64,000 nucleotides of DNA from Amphirosellinia nigrospora (lineage: Eukaryota; Ascomycota; Sordariomycetes; Xylariales; Xylariaceae): positions 7,537,569 through 7,601,568 of the forward strand of contig SCHM01000002.1 in NCBI GenBank assembly GCA_004123355.1, in the 5' to 3' direction. Position numbers and translations under genes: made by a program. Under the pieces are notes generated by a model that was given only the letters and a program-made list of their open reading frames with translations, was not told the origin of the DNA and searched no databases. Below, piece by piece: positions 26,437-39,316 of this stretch (positions within the stretch are counted from its first letter, which is position 1; each line of letters begins with the position of its first letter).

Positions 26437-29400
26437 TGAGAATACCATAGATAGAGGTATCTCTCATCTAATACTTGGGCGTTTTTGGGTTATTTTATGT
26501 CTTTGGTTGGACAGCTTTGAATTTGGCGTTTCGGGCATCTCGGCTTGCTTGACATCGTTTGCACATACAGAATTGTTTGAAATGCAGTAACGATTTGATG
26601 ACTTCCTTGGGATGTGCGACAGAGTGCGAAATGGTCGACGATACTAGACATCTCTTCCAGAGTAGAATCGACAGGGAAGATATTCGTTGGTTGGAGGTCT
26701 ACCTCGGAAAGTATGCTTTTGTTCCATGGACCCCACCTCTGGGTGCCAAAGTTTGCGACCAGCTTCTACTTGCTTGACATTTGGGCAACGACAGTTTATA
26801 CGACAGCTATGTGAGATCGTCGGTACCACCCTCAGCGTTTTCACTGTATTGAGGTTTTTATCTTTGTTATCTCTTACCACTCGTATCACGTTTTACGACA
26901 TATACAATCACATTTGCATCTTGGAGAGGATACAGCTTCTTGCTATAGGACAACTCATACGGACTCAACAGGTGGGAGGGTTATTTAGTGGGAAGGGTTA
27001 TGTTTGGTTCGGATTTCTTGCGAAGTGGTCTTTGTTGAGAGCCATCCCTTGCGGACCATTTGGCCTTCGTGGCGATAATGATGTTGAAGGGCTACTCTCA
27101 ACTACCCTGCACTCATTTTGATGCTACGGGCTGACAGGATGGGCGGCTATGATCAACACACCACTCTGATGGCTGCCAGTTAGTTTGCCTCTATCTGGAA
27201 ACCTCACTCCTCATGGGAGTTTTGACGCATCGTACATAATGTATTGTACATACATAGCGCTATTGCTTCTCTTCCTCGCACGGCTTGGGTTGCTTCCTTC
27301 CTTTGCCCTCTGAGGATGCCAAGTGTCCCTTTATGAATGGAAATCATGAACCAAACACCAGGATTCTTGTTGGTATCCCTTGCTTGGTCCGGTTAAATTG
27401 TTGTATCTCTCGTTTAGGTCACATGGTGCTGTGAGATTGGCTGTGCTCTGAAACGTGTGATGACGTATGGTAGACGCATGATTAATTGATCAATTCCTCG
27501 AGCTACCAATGTTAAAAGCGGCAATCGAGTAGAAAGCTAATGTTATACTTGATCGACAGCTTCAGCTGTGCTAGCTGGTGGCGGCCTATCACTGCTCCCA
27601 ACGGAGCTCTTATGAGCGCTAGGCGTTGAATAGTGCTGATGGTTGTTGTTCAATGTCCCCTCATTCATGTCACTGCGTTGTCAAGCCTAAGGTCAAAGAT
27701 ACTTACGTACGAGGCAACTTATTGAGAAAGAGTCAAGGCTAATGGATCTAGTCTTCCAGAGACCACAGAGGATTGATTACATCCGCCATGTTCTATCACT
27801 ATATCACTTCTCTAACCATACTCGCGGTGATGTGGCCTCCAGTTCTCGCTCGAAGATTACGAAAAGCGAGTGAAATACGTGCGCAATGTGCTGTGCTTCA
27901 TTCGCCGCCCTCAGAAATGAAGGTCAGGTCACGTAAAAAATGATAAGTTCTCAAGTCAGGTATAGATATATCGAAAGTTAGCAGCTAATGACAGACTTAC
28001 ACACAGATTACTTAGTGCTATAGGATTTAATCGGGTAACAGCTTACATAACCTCACGGCTAGATCTAGCGATACGCTTTCAGCAAGCGCCCAAGGTACAG
28101 AGAGGTATAATACCTTGCTACAGACAACGCTCGCTAAGGAGGTATGAGTTCTGAGATAGAGCCCGTTTGCAGAGGCGACAACGTAGGTGCGTAAAGAGAA
28201 ACTTGGGATCGAATTCATGCATGCCCGCGGGTTTTGGACGGAACGCCGAGCTCTCGGTAACTGCTTCGCCAGCGAGACATATCTTCTTGCTATACTAAAG
28301 ATAGATGTTGCATCCTACTTCTTGTCCGACTTTCATTTCTGATCCCTGCAAAGCCTTGGGTTAGTACAATGTTGGCTCAAGGGAGGCTATTAATATTCTA
28401 GATTATCTCACGACTGACCGCTAGACGATGATTTTCACCTTGAATAGCACTTTTAGTGCAAATATTACTTCCTTCCTGCGGCTGATGGTACCTATTCGGT
28501 TCGTCGCCTCAATATAGACATCACACGTCAATTCTTGGCTTTATCTTTGGGAAGAAATCGTCGCCAATGTAGTAAACAATGTGACCTCTTTTCCTTACTT
28601 TGGGCTGTTAAGATATACTTTTCATGTTCTTAATATAGAGAAGTCGAGGGATTTATATTGAACTTATCCAAAGGGGAAGCTTCAAGGGCTATATCACGAA
28701 GAGTGGGTAAGATGACCACAGGGGGCCGAACCATACGATATCCCGTATCCAAGCAAAGCCTTACTTTTCAGAACTTAAGCGATAAGTCGGCTTACAGACA
28801 ACAGAGTTTAATGTTGTGAGTAAATTGAGAGCGCTAGTATTCGCAGAAGAAGTAAGTTACTTAGTTGTGGCCTCAGGGCCGAGATATATCTGTCTAAATC
28901 TTAAATATAGATCAGAAAACCCAACACGGCTTATGCAGTGGCAATTTTCACCTCTTCATATGATATCTCTGTCTTAAGCTAGTGGATTTATACCAAAGGC
29001 GTCCTGCCATGATATATGAGGTATGGATGAATACTTGTTCCAATATCGGTCTTGTTTTATACTCTGGCTATCCAGGATTTATTATCGATTCTCTGGCGGC
29101 ATATCTCTAAGAATGAAGACAGAGAAACGCACAAGGCGATTGACATATATCTTATCGCCTGCGTTTTTAATTTCCCTCTCCCCATTTCTAAAGCAAGTTG
29201 TCGTCAGAGGTGACTAACTTAATTAACAGTTTTAATCAGTCTCTCCCTAACCCTTTTTATCGTCGTATGCGCTGGTTGGTCTAGCTCGCTCTGGAGCATC
29301 GAGTGGCCATGGCGAACTTCACCGTAGCCCTATGGTACCAAGGTGAGTAGGGGAAACAAGCCCAAACAGAAACTCCCTCCCTGTACGGTTTCACACGGAT

Positions 29401-32022
29401 TTTCAGCCCTCGGCTGCAGCTCGTTTATTTGTTCCCTTTTAGGTTATATTGGCTACACAGGCCCAACGGAGGTCCGTTGGGGTAACCCGAAATCTGTGTA
29501 TATATAGGCTAGTCAGGTCCCGAGCCCTCTGGAAAGGAATCTAGAGAGCAAGAGGTCCTTTGACGCCATAGCCAATTATTAGATCTGAAGGAATGAAGCT
29601 ATTCCCAAGCCCTCAAACAGAGCCCTTGTGACAACGGTAATAAATAGGAAGCTTTTACTAGAACCGCAACCGCTAGCAGTCTAGACAGTGGCAGTATCAG
29701 GGTACCTCAACAAGCCCGCTATGTGGCAATCATCGTGGTCTTGATAAGGATGCCAACAGAACGCAAGAAGCTGGATTATGGAATGCAAAAGCTGAAATAT
29801 GAAATCTACCTAAGCAACCAAATATGACATATGACATATTATAACGGTAGCTCGTGAGAAGGCTTGGAATACATTCAAATTGACTAATATTTATCTATGG
29901 TGCTAAAAAAGCCATAAGATCTATCTTTTCTATATTTCCAGGCAGGAGGATTCCGTGTCTTTTATCCTTGTATCTATCTCGCAGCCTAGCGAACCTCCAT
30001 AGACTTGTGTGTATCCGGAGTTTGGCCCGTCTCCGCGGTCGATATCGGCCTTCGGTGAAAGTCTGAGATTCGTGAGATTCGTACAACTCTGTCAGCATCG
30101 TACTCATTCAGTAGACGAGATCGGTGTGGCACAGGATTGAGAGCGGAATACGGCCGTATTCGATACTGGCTGTATGGCCCGTTTTAATGCCTTCAAGTAT
30201 TTTTGTATAGTTGCTGTAACAGCTAGAATGTCAACCTCGACTTACATTTATCAAGAAATTATGCGGGGCCGAGACCAAGGAAGCTGCACGCAGTCTGGGG
30301 GTGGCGTGGAGGATCGGGTACACAAGGCGGTTTCTTGTCTACCCCTTGGGTGCGGATGTGTGCTACGCTTGGCCAAGAGGCCACGCACTAAAGATGTAGT
30401 GATCAGAGACATGGTCTAACATGACCGTTGTGCCGTATCACTGCCGAGATATAATCATTGTGTAGCTGAATGCCTGCTCAGACTTACGTTGAACGGGCCA
30501 CATGCCGAAGTTAAGCTTCTAGCCCCTGACCAAGGGCTCCAGAATGCGAACAACTAATAAGGGGCGCCTAAAACTTAGATCTTAAACCAACTTTGCTAAT
30601 TATATTAGAATTTCTTTGTTTTAATCCAATAGCGTTTCCGCTTTGGGCAGCACGACGAATTAGTGTCATGTCCATGAGCTGTTCCATAAACTCGGGGATT
30701 TGATAGAACACGTCGCTTTCAATAGTACTACAGACGGAGATCCTGAACGGTATACTTATCTTACTTCCAAAATAAACCATTTCTAGCTCGTTGAGCATTG
30801 ATCATTGCCTATGAACACAGTCGAGGTGATACCCTGTGATCCTTTTTGGCATCTAGATGCAGCGAGAGTAACTTCGGCCACCTACTACAATCAATACCGC
30901 CTTTTCGATACCACACCGCTTCCTCCCTTTATTTATCCTCGCACAATCCTCTAAGTTTTATTCCGGGCGAGTAGTCATTTAAATTAGGCTCTGTTGAACC
31001 CTGATTTGTACTATTGGAACCTTGAACTTAGACCCTCTGTATACACTACGAGTAGATCGCTAGATAGTGCCCTGGTTCGCTTCCTATGCTTGGCCGTAAT
31101 ACGCTAATCCGCCAGAGTTACCCTTTCTTTCAACGCCGATTGAAAATAAAGCCAATACAATGTGAAAATGTAGTGTTATTTTACTAGACCGAGTAAAGGT
31201 TTGTAATTCACCTGTTAATGAATGGAAACAGGTAAGCTAAAGTCGATTGGTCGGCCAATTTGCGGTCAAGGCTTACGTGGTGCTAGGTTTGCTTTTCTAG
31301 CAGATGTCAGATAATTACCTTGTACTACTCTGACGGTGTCCAGTACGCGGGTATTGCTTACATGGTACTACTCTTTCAGTGTCCGGTATCCAGTGGATAG
31401 TCACGATCAACCACGTAACTCTACCATTGGTTGTAATAAGGACTCATTGTAGGGTGACGGTTATGGTTAGGATCCAAGAGGACCTTTGGACTGCAATAGT
31501 CCTTTGCGGCGTCAAAGGGGAGCGATGAAGTCTGCCTCACCTATTTTATCAGGTCAGCAATCCAGAGGTTACATGTGTGAATACCTTGGCATATTTGTTG
31601 CCACCTTGTGGAAGTAGATTACACGCGCTTTGGAAGTCGTGGTCTCTTATAAAATCTCCTAGTCGTATAATTATAGATGTAATATTCAAGACGCAGGTTA
31701 AGTGTACATATTACAGTGCGTGCGATGTGTACAACGTGGGTTAAAAACGTATTTCAAAAGATGTTCCACGCAGTTCTAACGTCATATGTAACGATAAGAG
31801 AAGTAACCTTGCCAAGTTATATATGTTACAACAATGCACAAAAAAAAGCCGCATTCGTAGACTATATTCATATAGCTCAAGATAATGTCTATAAAAGGAG
31901 ACTCTATCATGCTCTGAAGTCAAATCCTTCGCAACAGCAACACTCCTCTCTTAAACACATTGAGATATTTCTTTTACAATCTCCATCTGATTTTTCAATA
32001 TTATCATTTCAAACTCTTCATC
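26437..32022. other. 5.6 kb without a supported gene
   Basis: The first few hundred bases are probably the 3' untranslated region of the J-domain gene. The rest holds only short frames. A perfect 9-bp inverted repeat with a 2-base spacer lies at 29462-29481, followed by a TATATATA stretch. This could be part of a degraded mobile element, but nothing further supports that. Confidence 0.4.
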
Positions 32023-32436
32023 ATGCAAATCACTACAGCTGCCATTTTCCTCTTCGCTGCGATGGGCGCGGTAGCCAGCCCTGTTGACTCTGACCCTAAC
32101 GGCATTGATGCCAGAGATGTTGCTATCACATACGATGGTGTAAGTAAATAAAATAGTCTACTCATTACTATCTCAGTTTAGTAAAATATATTGATCGCTT
32201 GGTTTCTCTCTTTAGACATGCACCAAAGCCACCAACACGTGCAGATATAAAAACCAAAACGGGGGTACACGCTCATCAAGTGTCCTAGCTTCGCTAACAA
32301 GAAGGTAACTTGATCAATTTCCAAATAGCTATCTAAGTTGCAATTCCGCTAATATTGATCTTCTCCTTTTTAGTGCACCAATGATGGCAAGAAGTGTACA
32401 TTCGACAGCGCCAACAAAAAAGTCACTTGCGACTAA
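32023..32436 (+). CDS. AFP/PAF-type small secreted antifungal protein locus
   Basis: Three exons are visible, separated by introns with GTAAGT and GTAACT donors and TTTAG acceptors. Two introns match the usual layout of ascomycete antifungal protein genes. The first exon encodes a signal peptide (MQITTAAIFLFAAMGAVASP) and a short pro-region ending VAITYDG. The mature part opens with a CTKATNTCRYKN block like that of Penicillium PAF (C-T-K-x-x-N-x-C-x-Y-K-N). The last exon gives CTNDGKKCTFDS and ends VTCD, also as in PAF. The family is small, basic, disulfide-rich and inhibits other fungi. The locus looks nearly whole, with about one apparent break, and is therefore either a recent fossil or affected by the assembly problem noted elsewhere. 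Confidence 0.75.
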
Positions 32437-34495
32437 ATGGCCTAGGCCATATTTCCGGCATCCGGTTATTTCAGATCTTCCTTGTCGCGATAAGTGAGAT
32501 GCAGTATGCCTCTTAGGGCTAACAACGTCACTTTTGGAACATTCATGCCTGGTATTGGTTGGTTTAAACTGTTGTAACACACTCGTTTGGTACCTAGCTA
32601 GCTACATCTTTACGCTCTCAATAAACGATCTTTGACTGCATACAACCTATCACATATTAGTTTTATTTCGGCCCTACAAGTCCACTAGGGTACCGGCCTT
32701 AGGAGATAAAAAAGGAAAAAGACAAAAAGCCGCCGAACCCCCCAAAATACCCTACTCGTTCTGCTCCGGACAATACCGTTCTTATTTCTTCCACCTTCTT
32801 CCTTCTTGTTTTCTAGGCACTGTTTGTCTTAAACTACCTTAATCCCTATTTTGCTTAAGTCCCTCTCGTTTCTTCTATATTTCTTCTTATTCTTTCTGCT
32901 TCTTTATCCGCTTTCTGTTCAGCTTCTGCAGCCTTTCCTGCAAGTTACGTATAGATTTTCTCTTCTGCAACTTCTAGCAGATTAACTGCACGAGACCTTT
33001 GGCATTGACAGTAAATAGCAGAATACGGACTCTTTCTATTTAAGAAAGAGGTTTACTTGCTCAAGCGATTTGAGAGTGATATTTCCTGCTCTTCTGAAGT
33101 CTCTGCCGTTTTAGATTTCTATTGCATGACCGAAAAACGCTACCGATATTTGAAAATGCAGTTCGTATTAGCCTCCGTCTTAAGGCGCTCTTCAAAACCT
33201 CATGTGTGCCTATTTGAATCGTAGACACTCAAATTAAGTTTCAAGCTCAGATTCTCAAACTAAAGCAAAGTCACCGCCTATGAGCACAGCAGTGATCACA
33301 GTTCATATATCATGGACAGATGTACTGAAACAATCATTAGCTTGTCGTAAGATTCCCCGACGATCGGATGGCCCGCGGACCATCCGGTATGCCCGCGGAC
33401 CATCCACTATATCGCTACGCTAACGGCAACAGTAGTGGTCTGGTTGGGCTCCGGCGGTCCCCATGCTTAGTGGACCAGTAAATAGCCGCTGGCCGCTAGT
33501 GAGTGCGAGCGACTATGCAATCCTCGTGTAGCCGACCGTCGCTAGTAGCAAGAAAAAAAGGCTCGGGTGTGGCCGTTTACAAGGCAAACAATAAGTCAAG
33601 ATTGCTTAATGATCACGTATTATTTGATATTATAAAGGTAGGAGGTTAATGCGAATTTACATAACTTCAAAGTCAAAGCTTTTTTTATGGAAAGCTACTA
33701 TCGACCTTATATCGCAATAGAAAAATTCCGAGCAAAAGGTAGCAGCTCCAGTAAGTCTTCGCACTGTCCTAACCTACTTATTTGAGATTGCCACGTATTT
33801 TCGTAGGCATAAATTATGTGTATGGGCATGGGGAAGTTTGACTAACTTGTGCCCTCTGTATACATAGACCTGTGTGTACGATCACGTGAGCTAACCTCCG
33901 AATATCCCTCATTTGTGTCCATATACCTGTTGGAAATAGCTTCGTCTGGCTGGCAGTATCCACTTTACCGTAATGCAGATTCCAGGTCTTTTTTCGGCCA
34001 ATCTAACTCAGATCCGCTACAATCCGCACAGAATCTCAGACGTCCATTGCGAGCATTCCAGAAGATGAAAAACATTAGCACAACGTTTTCACAAGATCCG
34101 AAGAAGCTGTAACCCTAACCGCACCTTTGAGCAAGTTCGAGGACTACGCGATCGCTTAGTCTACCCACACCACAGTATCCAGAAGTACCGTAACTCTAAA
34201 ACATTACCAGGCTATAATATACCACTAACAGCAATACCAAAGCCGAAAAGGCGTAGTACTTGGCTTACAGCTAGCGAACAAAACGGCTTCGAGCGGCGAT
34301 AGTCCTAATCGGAAAGATCTGATAAAGGCGAAACTTGGTTTTTGCCAACACGTCTCAGTCAGTTCAAACCATGTGATGGACCACAAGCTCTTTATAATCA
34401 TAGACTTAAGTAGCATGCATTTAACCAACGTCGGCCACCTACTACAGGCCTACTCCATGTTGTTGGATGTTGCCCTTACATGTTGGTGCGGTTGA
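32437..34495. other. gene-poor stretch with a palindromic GC block
   Basis: No gene is supported. A 22-base near-perfect palindrome at 33365-33386 and a partial second copy (33391-33405) stand out in AT-rich DNA. Confidence 0.4.
33365..33405. repeat. palindrome plus 15-bp direct repeat
   Basis: CGGATGG and CCATCCG are paired arms around CCCGCGGA, spanning 33365-33386. The 15-mer gcccgcggaccatcc of the right half recurs 20 bases downstream at 33391-33405. It may be a binding site for a CGG-type zinc-cluster factor or the tip of a small element. Confidence 0.7.
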
Positions 34496-34896
34496 AGGTC
34501 GGATTCTCGGACATCACGTTTTGATTTTTTTTTTCACGTTAACTAGCCGCATTTAGAAGCTTCCACACAAATAACCATCTATATGTAGCATATAACTCTA
34601 AGTCAACGATTTTATAAGCAATGATTAAATATTAGTTATATCAACTCCGCGTAGGGAAGCCACTAGCAAGACTTATACAAACAGCTAGCATACGCTTAGT
34701 TAGAAAGTCTGCAAATAGATCTACGTAGTGGATCTATTGACAGACTCTTTTCCTTCAAATTAAGCTTTTACTAAGTATTTACAACCCGTACGTAAGCTAA
34801 CCATAAGCCTAGGTTAGATATTAAAGTGGGGTGAACTTCCACATACGGCTAGTTTGACGTGTGGAAATCAAAACAAGGCGTCCGAGAATCCGACCT
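34496..34896. mobile_element. 401-bp element with terminal inverted repeats
   Basis: The ends are perfect inverted copies for 17 bases: AGGTCGGATTCTCGGAC at the left, its complement at the right. Beyond this they remain alignable for roughly 65 bases in total (TTTTGATTT, CACGT, AACTAGCCG and GGAAG/AGAAG recur in order). The interior has no coding capacity and is AT-rich. No convincing target-site duplication is visible next to the ends. It could be a non-autonomous DNA element (MITE-like) or two copies of another repeat end in opposite orientation. Confidence 0.6.
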
Positions 34897-36569
34897 GCCT
34901 TAACTGGGCATGGGCTCTAGACTTAAAGTGTTGGATGACTGGTCGTGAGTAATAAGGTCGATCTAGTAGATGATCTGTGCATATATAGGTGTTAGGGACC
35001 TTGCAGGGGTAGGGTGTAGACATCTGTTGTTGCACGGATAGAGAGTCTCTTTGTCTGGTTGGCCTGATCCCGATGTCTAGATCCCTGTTCCTGGCAATAG
35101 GTGACTAGAGCCCTTGGATTCAAGGGGAGTTAAGAATTAATTGATGACATGTTTAAGCCTCAGCTAAGTCCCTGGCTGTAAGCAGTCCATTTACATATAC
35201 TCTGACATAATGTTTGGGGGGGGGGGGGGGGTAGAGAGGTTGATATAAAGCGGTTTGGCGTATACTTCATTATAATCGACTTCGAGACGGTTAGCGAATA
35301 GCTCACCCAACCTTTGATGGGTAGTACGTTGACGAGTCGATCGGTCGTTACATCTTATAACTTAGCCAAATTCCCAAGGTTTAACCGAAACCATTGAGAG
35401 CTTCTTATTTGAATGATATACTAGCAACGGTTGACCGTAAATCTAGAGGCAAACTTTTTGCCCCAGGGTCTGTAATTTCAACTGCGTAGTCGAAGAGCTC
35501 ATCTTTAAATAAGCTATGAAATAAAACAATGACATCTTTGCCGATAACCGTAATCATTAGCGTGCCCAAGAAGATGGCCTTCGGACTGGGAGGTATTCTG
35601 CTATTGTATGATTTATATTTGACTCTAGGACAGTCACGTCATATCTAGATCAATCTGAGTACCACCCACTTACATCCTTCCTCTACACGTACATCGCATT
35701 ACCTGGGCTCAATATTGCATCACTACACTTAGTAATCATCGCTATTGACATTATTATCTCCGCACGGAAAATTCAAACTTCAGGCCTATCTAATAAGTGC
35801 TTAAAGGGGAAAACCGGTGGGCCGAGGTCTTGGGCAGAACTACCCTGGCATAACTACAATGCCGAAAACGCGCGACCTACTTCACCGCCCATGTATTCCA
35901 TATCTATGCTCTCGGACATTTCGGATATACAGGGGTTCCGGGTTCTGTTCCGGGGCTATACGGTAATGTGGCACGCTCTAGGGCGAGGGCCAGCTTCTAG
36001 TGTGGTAAGGTGTATAACAGAACGGCTTATGAACAGGGGATGAGAGTCATCGTGATTTCTTCAAAGCATTCAATATTATTAATCAATCAATTACTGTTCT
36101 GCTACCTACCCCAGCTTTACAATTCATAGGGAGTGGGTGGGAAATTTTCCGTGTAGGCGTTAGCTCGGAGATAATTGGGTCAGCAAAGATCTCCGTGTCG
36201 TAGTAGGTGGATGCGTTCAACGTGGTCTGGTTACGAAAATGACGAACCAAGCTTGAGATGTTGGGATGTTAGTCTAGTCAGCGTAGGGATGAGATAGATA
36301 GTTATGGAACGGAACAAGGGATCATGGCTCGATCTATGTACCTAACTACCTGCCCTAGCTAGGCAGGATTTAGCAGGTTACGAGGGTGGTATTTACAATA
36401 TTAGCGACACAGCAAAAGCTCCAATGAATATAAAACTATTCGTTCCAACCGTGAACGGATGCTTTGAGCCACCAAGTTTCTTGTAGCCTCACTCCTCTCA
36501 CTCTTACTACTCTGCTCCCTGCCATACTATCACTTGAGCATCTTAGAGTTCCTTGAACCAACAAGCAAC
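34897..36569. other. intergenic, AT-rich with a G16 run
   Basis: No gene is supported. A 16-base G homopolymer lies at 35216-35231. The last 150 bases are the likely promoter and leader of the next gene (ATATAAAACT near 36429). Confidence 0.45.
35216..35231. repeat. G16 homopolymer
   Basis: Sixteen consecutive G bases in gene-poor DNA. The exact length should be treated as uncertain. Confidence 0.85.
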
Positions 36570-37175
36570 ATGCGTAGCAACAGTGTCCTCGCGGTAGCCG
36601 CTCTTGCAGGCACCGCATTGTCGCAGACATCCGACAGTGCATTCTGCAGCTCGCTCCAGAGCTCCTTCTTCAACACCCTGTTCGCAGCAGCCCCGACGAC
36701 ACCAGCGGACATCCTCTCCTACATCGCAACAAGAACGGATGTGCCCCCGCCACTCACGACAATCAACCCCTCGGGACACCAGGACCAGCTATGCGCGATC
36801 GCGTCGGCCTTGCCGTCATCGCTCTTGCCTGAGTTCCAGACCTTCGCCGCAAGCCTCCTCAACTTCGGTAAGGACCACCGCCCCGACTTCATCAACTACG
36901 TCACCGACTGTGTCCCCGAACCCGGAGCCGCCAGCACGGTCAGCTACATCAACTACGTTTTCACCGCCACGGGAAACCCCTGCGCGGAGACGTCGGCGGC
37001 GGCTACCCCTGGCAGTGGCGCATCGAACGGCACTTACCCGACCGGTACGGGCTCCGTCTATCCCACGGCTACCGGCTCGCCTACTCTAATCCCCACGGCC
37101 GCTGCTGCCAGGGCTACCGGTGCCTTGGGCTTGGCTGCTATCGGCGGTGCGATCGGTGCTGCGGCCATGCTGTAA
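36570..37175 (+). CDS. GPI-anchored secreted protein, infection-structure-like
   Basis: A single intact exon of 201 residues. The ATG at 36570 is chosen because it begins the signal peptide MRSNSVLAVAALAGTALSQT; an in-frame TTG further upstream is not needed. The mature domain has four cysteines (in AFCSSL, QLCAIA, VTDCVP and GNPCAE), suggesting two disulfides. A Ser/Thr/Gly/Pro-rich stalk follows (PTGTGSVYPTATGS), with one N-glycosylation sequon (NGTY). The end is a small-residue hydrophobic tail (GALGLAAIGGAIGAAAML), the classic GPI-attachment layout. The domain resembles small fungal proteins annotated as infection-structure specific, which is recall only. It is probably bound to the plasma membrane or wall. 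GC-rich codon use contrasts with the AT-rich surroundings. Confidence 0.82.
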   Translation: MRSNSVLAVAALAGTALSQTSDSAFCSSLQSSFFNTLFAAAPTTPADILSYIATRTDVPPPLTTINPSGHQDQLCAIASALPSSLLPEFQTFAASLLNFGKDHRPDFINYVTDCVPEPGAASTVSYINYVFTATGNPCAETSAAATPGSGASNGTYPTGTGSVYPTATGSPTLIPTAAAARATGALGLAAIGGAIGAAAML

Positions 37176-37921
37176 GCAGCCTCGCTCATTTGCGGTGGAG
37201 TCTCGATCGGTCTCAACTTCGCCTTTACCCTCATACCAAGAAAACTCTGATTTAGACGACGGGAAAAGGGATAGCTGCACTGTGCACCTGTATTCATTTT
37301 AGATGACGTGTCGCGGGTCGGTGCTCGCTAGATCAGCTTCCTATAAAAGCCGAGTGAAGGGGGTTATTTTTAGGTTGGGTCGGGCGGCTTGAAAAGTGGA
37401 ATGGCCGGAGCTAAATATCTATCAACCGAGCGTTACATTTTGCTTAATTGAATATATCTGATGCAGCCCTGGTATTTTACTTTCGAGTTATCTAGCTAAA
37501 GCAATTCAAAGAGGCTCTTTCAGACGAATAAGAATTGAGGTTATATCTTCACAGCCCCCCATGCAAGCCCCTGTCTCCAAAAACACCCACTATCACTTTA
37601 ATTAAAGTTAAATCAATAAAATAGATCCACAGTAGCTAGTTTTTAGTGGTTTAACCTTAATATAGTCCTGTCATAAGGCATAGGCACACAAGACGTAGAC
37701 AAAGAGGTGTAAGGAGGACTTCATTTTCAATCTTCGGTGATGCCCATATCATGACCGTACACAGCTCAGGCTTCCAACCGGGCAGAGGCAACAATCGTTT
37801 TAGCCGAAGCAGACGCTCCGCTCTCAAGAATAAGTGTCAAGAGAGCTGTCCCTCTTGGAAATCTACTCATGCAGTCAAACAACAGATCGCACTGATCAAT
37901 CCTTGCTTGATAGGACTGTTC

Positions 37922-39060
37922 TTAAATCCACATATTCAGCGACAAAACTACTTGCCATTCCTGTTGAAAGTACTTCAATAATGCTCTGAAAACCGTTCCA
38001 AGCTCGGCGTATTTGCTGAGAGCTCTAAACTCAGGCTCCAGACCCCTTTTACAAGCCAAGAAGAAACAACGAGCATTGTCCTCGTTTGGATTCGCGCCAT
38101 AAGATAGGAGCAACAGTAAAATGGAAAGGTCTGATGACTCTGTGTTGATGCTATTCACCAAGGCTTTATAAGAGGATAATCTACTGATATTCCATTGTAG
38201 AAGGCACCAGTAGTCACCGATGCGGACGTGCGGGTCGAGTGAACTAGCTTTCCGAGCAAGTTCAAACGCGACTCCAGCCATGTTGTCGTCGACAATGTAC
38301 TCGTTGTGAAGGTTTACGGCCTGCATGGAATTCACGCCGGCACCTTGCTGGAGAAGCAATTTTAGAAAAGGCAGGTTACAAGGGTTTTTGGATTTTAGGG
38401 GGTCGAGAAGAGCCTCGGAAACATCATCGGTCGGGATATCTCTTGCTAATAAACATTGATAACTCCAATATCTCCTGTCAGATGCTATTATAGCTTTTCG
38501 GACCTGCTTGAAGAAGCGCGGTATTTTCCCAGAGCTCTGAATATTGCCTATCAACAGTATAAACAGGTCTCTAGAAGCGGTTCCTAAGGTCATCTCTAGA
38601 ATCTCAAACTTGACCTTGACACCGCAGGTAAAATATATTAGTTATTCAGGTAGTTCAATGGAATCCGGTAGCTTGGAGACTCAGTGACTCAGCAATTTTG
38701 ATAGGTCTTCCCTCGCCGTCTTGCAGTTACCACAGAGGAGCAGTTCGAGGCGCACTTTCTTTGGTCATGACTTATCGGCGATGATTTTGCCGCTGCAAAA
38801 CATGCCTTATTGATAGTGGATAACAAAGGTTTGGACAATAGCAGGAGAGATAAGATTTCAATGGATCCGGTTGCAGCCGCAACTCGAATCGCTTTCCCGT
38901 CATGGAAATTGACCGCTGCCTTATGGCGAAGGATAATATGAAGGCCCCGAAGTCTTTAGACAATGCAGAGTAATTCTCTCGCAAGAGAGACTCCGATTGC
39001 CCGATTTCGGCCGAATTAGCCGCTTCTAGGAGAAGTCTCATTGTCTCAAGCTCTGTGCCT
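37922..39060 (-). pseudogene. ankyrin-like repeat protein remnant
   Basis: Two open stretches on the minus strand (39041-38772 and 38593-37922) contain ankyrin-like units. LPFLKLLLQQGAGVNS and DLSILLLLLSYGANPNED carry the helix-loop and G-A-x-x-N hallmarks, and LFRALLKYF resembles another helix. The N-terminal piece (MRLLLEAANSAEIGQSE) looks like the region before the repeats in fungal ankyrin or NLR-type proteins. Between the two stretches several stops interrupt the frame and no intron bridges them well. No ATPase or effector domain is visible. I read it as a decayed gene next to the alpha-kinase pseudogene. The exact limits are uncertain. Confidence 0.5.
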
Positions 39061-39316
39061 CTAGGCGCGATGCCACTGGTAGCACTAAATACTGTCCTTA
39101 ATAAGTTAAAGTATGGATGAAAGGAGAGAATTATAGAGAGAAGAATAAGATCTCGTTCTTGTATACCAAAGCATAGTATAACTCCACTATGGAGATCAAC
39201 GTCCAGCTCATGCCGGAGGAGACAAGGAACAATCGAGATCCTATTAAGATTGCAATTGAACGTCTCCTAAGACCCGAAAGAATTTAAGGCTGTGGCGGGC
39301 GATGAATTCGAGCCCA

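Noticed and set aside
34108-34122. Telomere-like TAACCCTAACC
   Set aside because: Fewer than two full units, internal to the window and not followed by further repeats.
34200-34480. Possible trace of a Copia-type retroelement near the inverted-repeat element
   Set aside because: Only one very short integrase-like word was noticed, with no clear terminal repeats or other domains, so the family cannot be supported.
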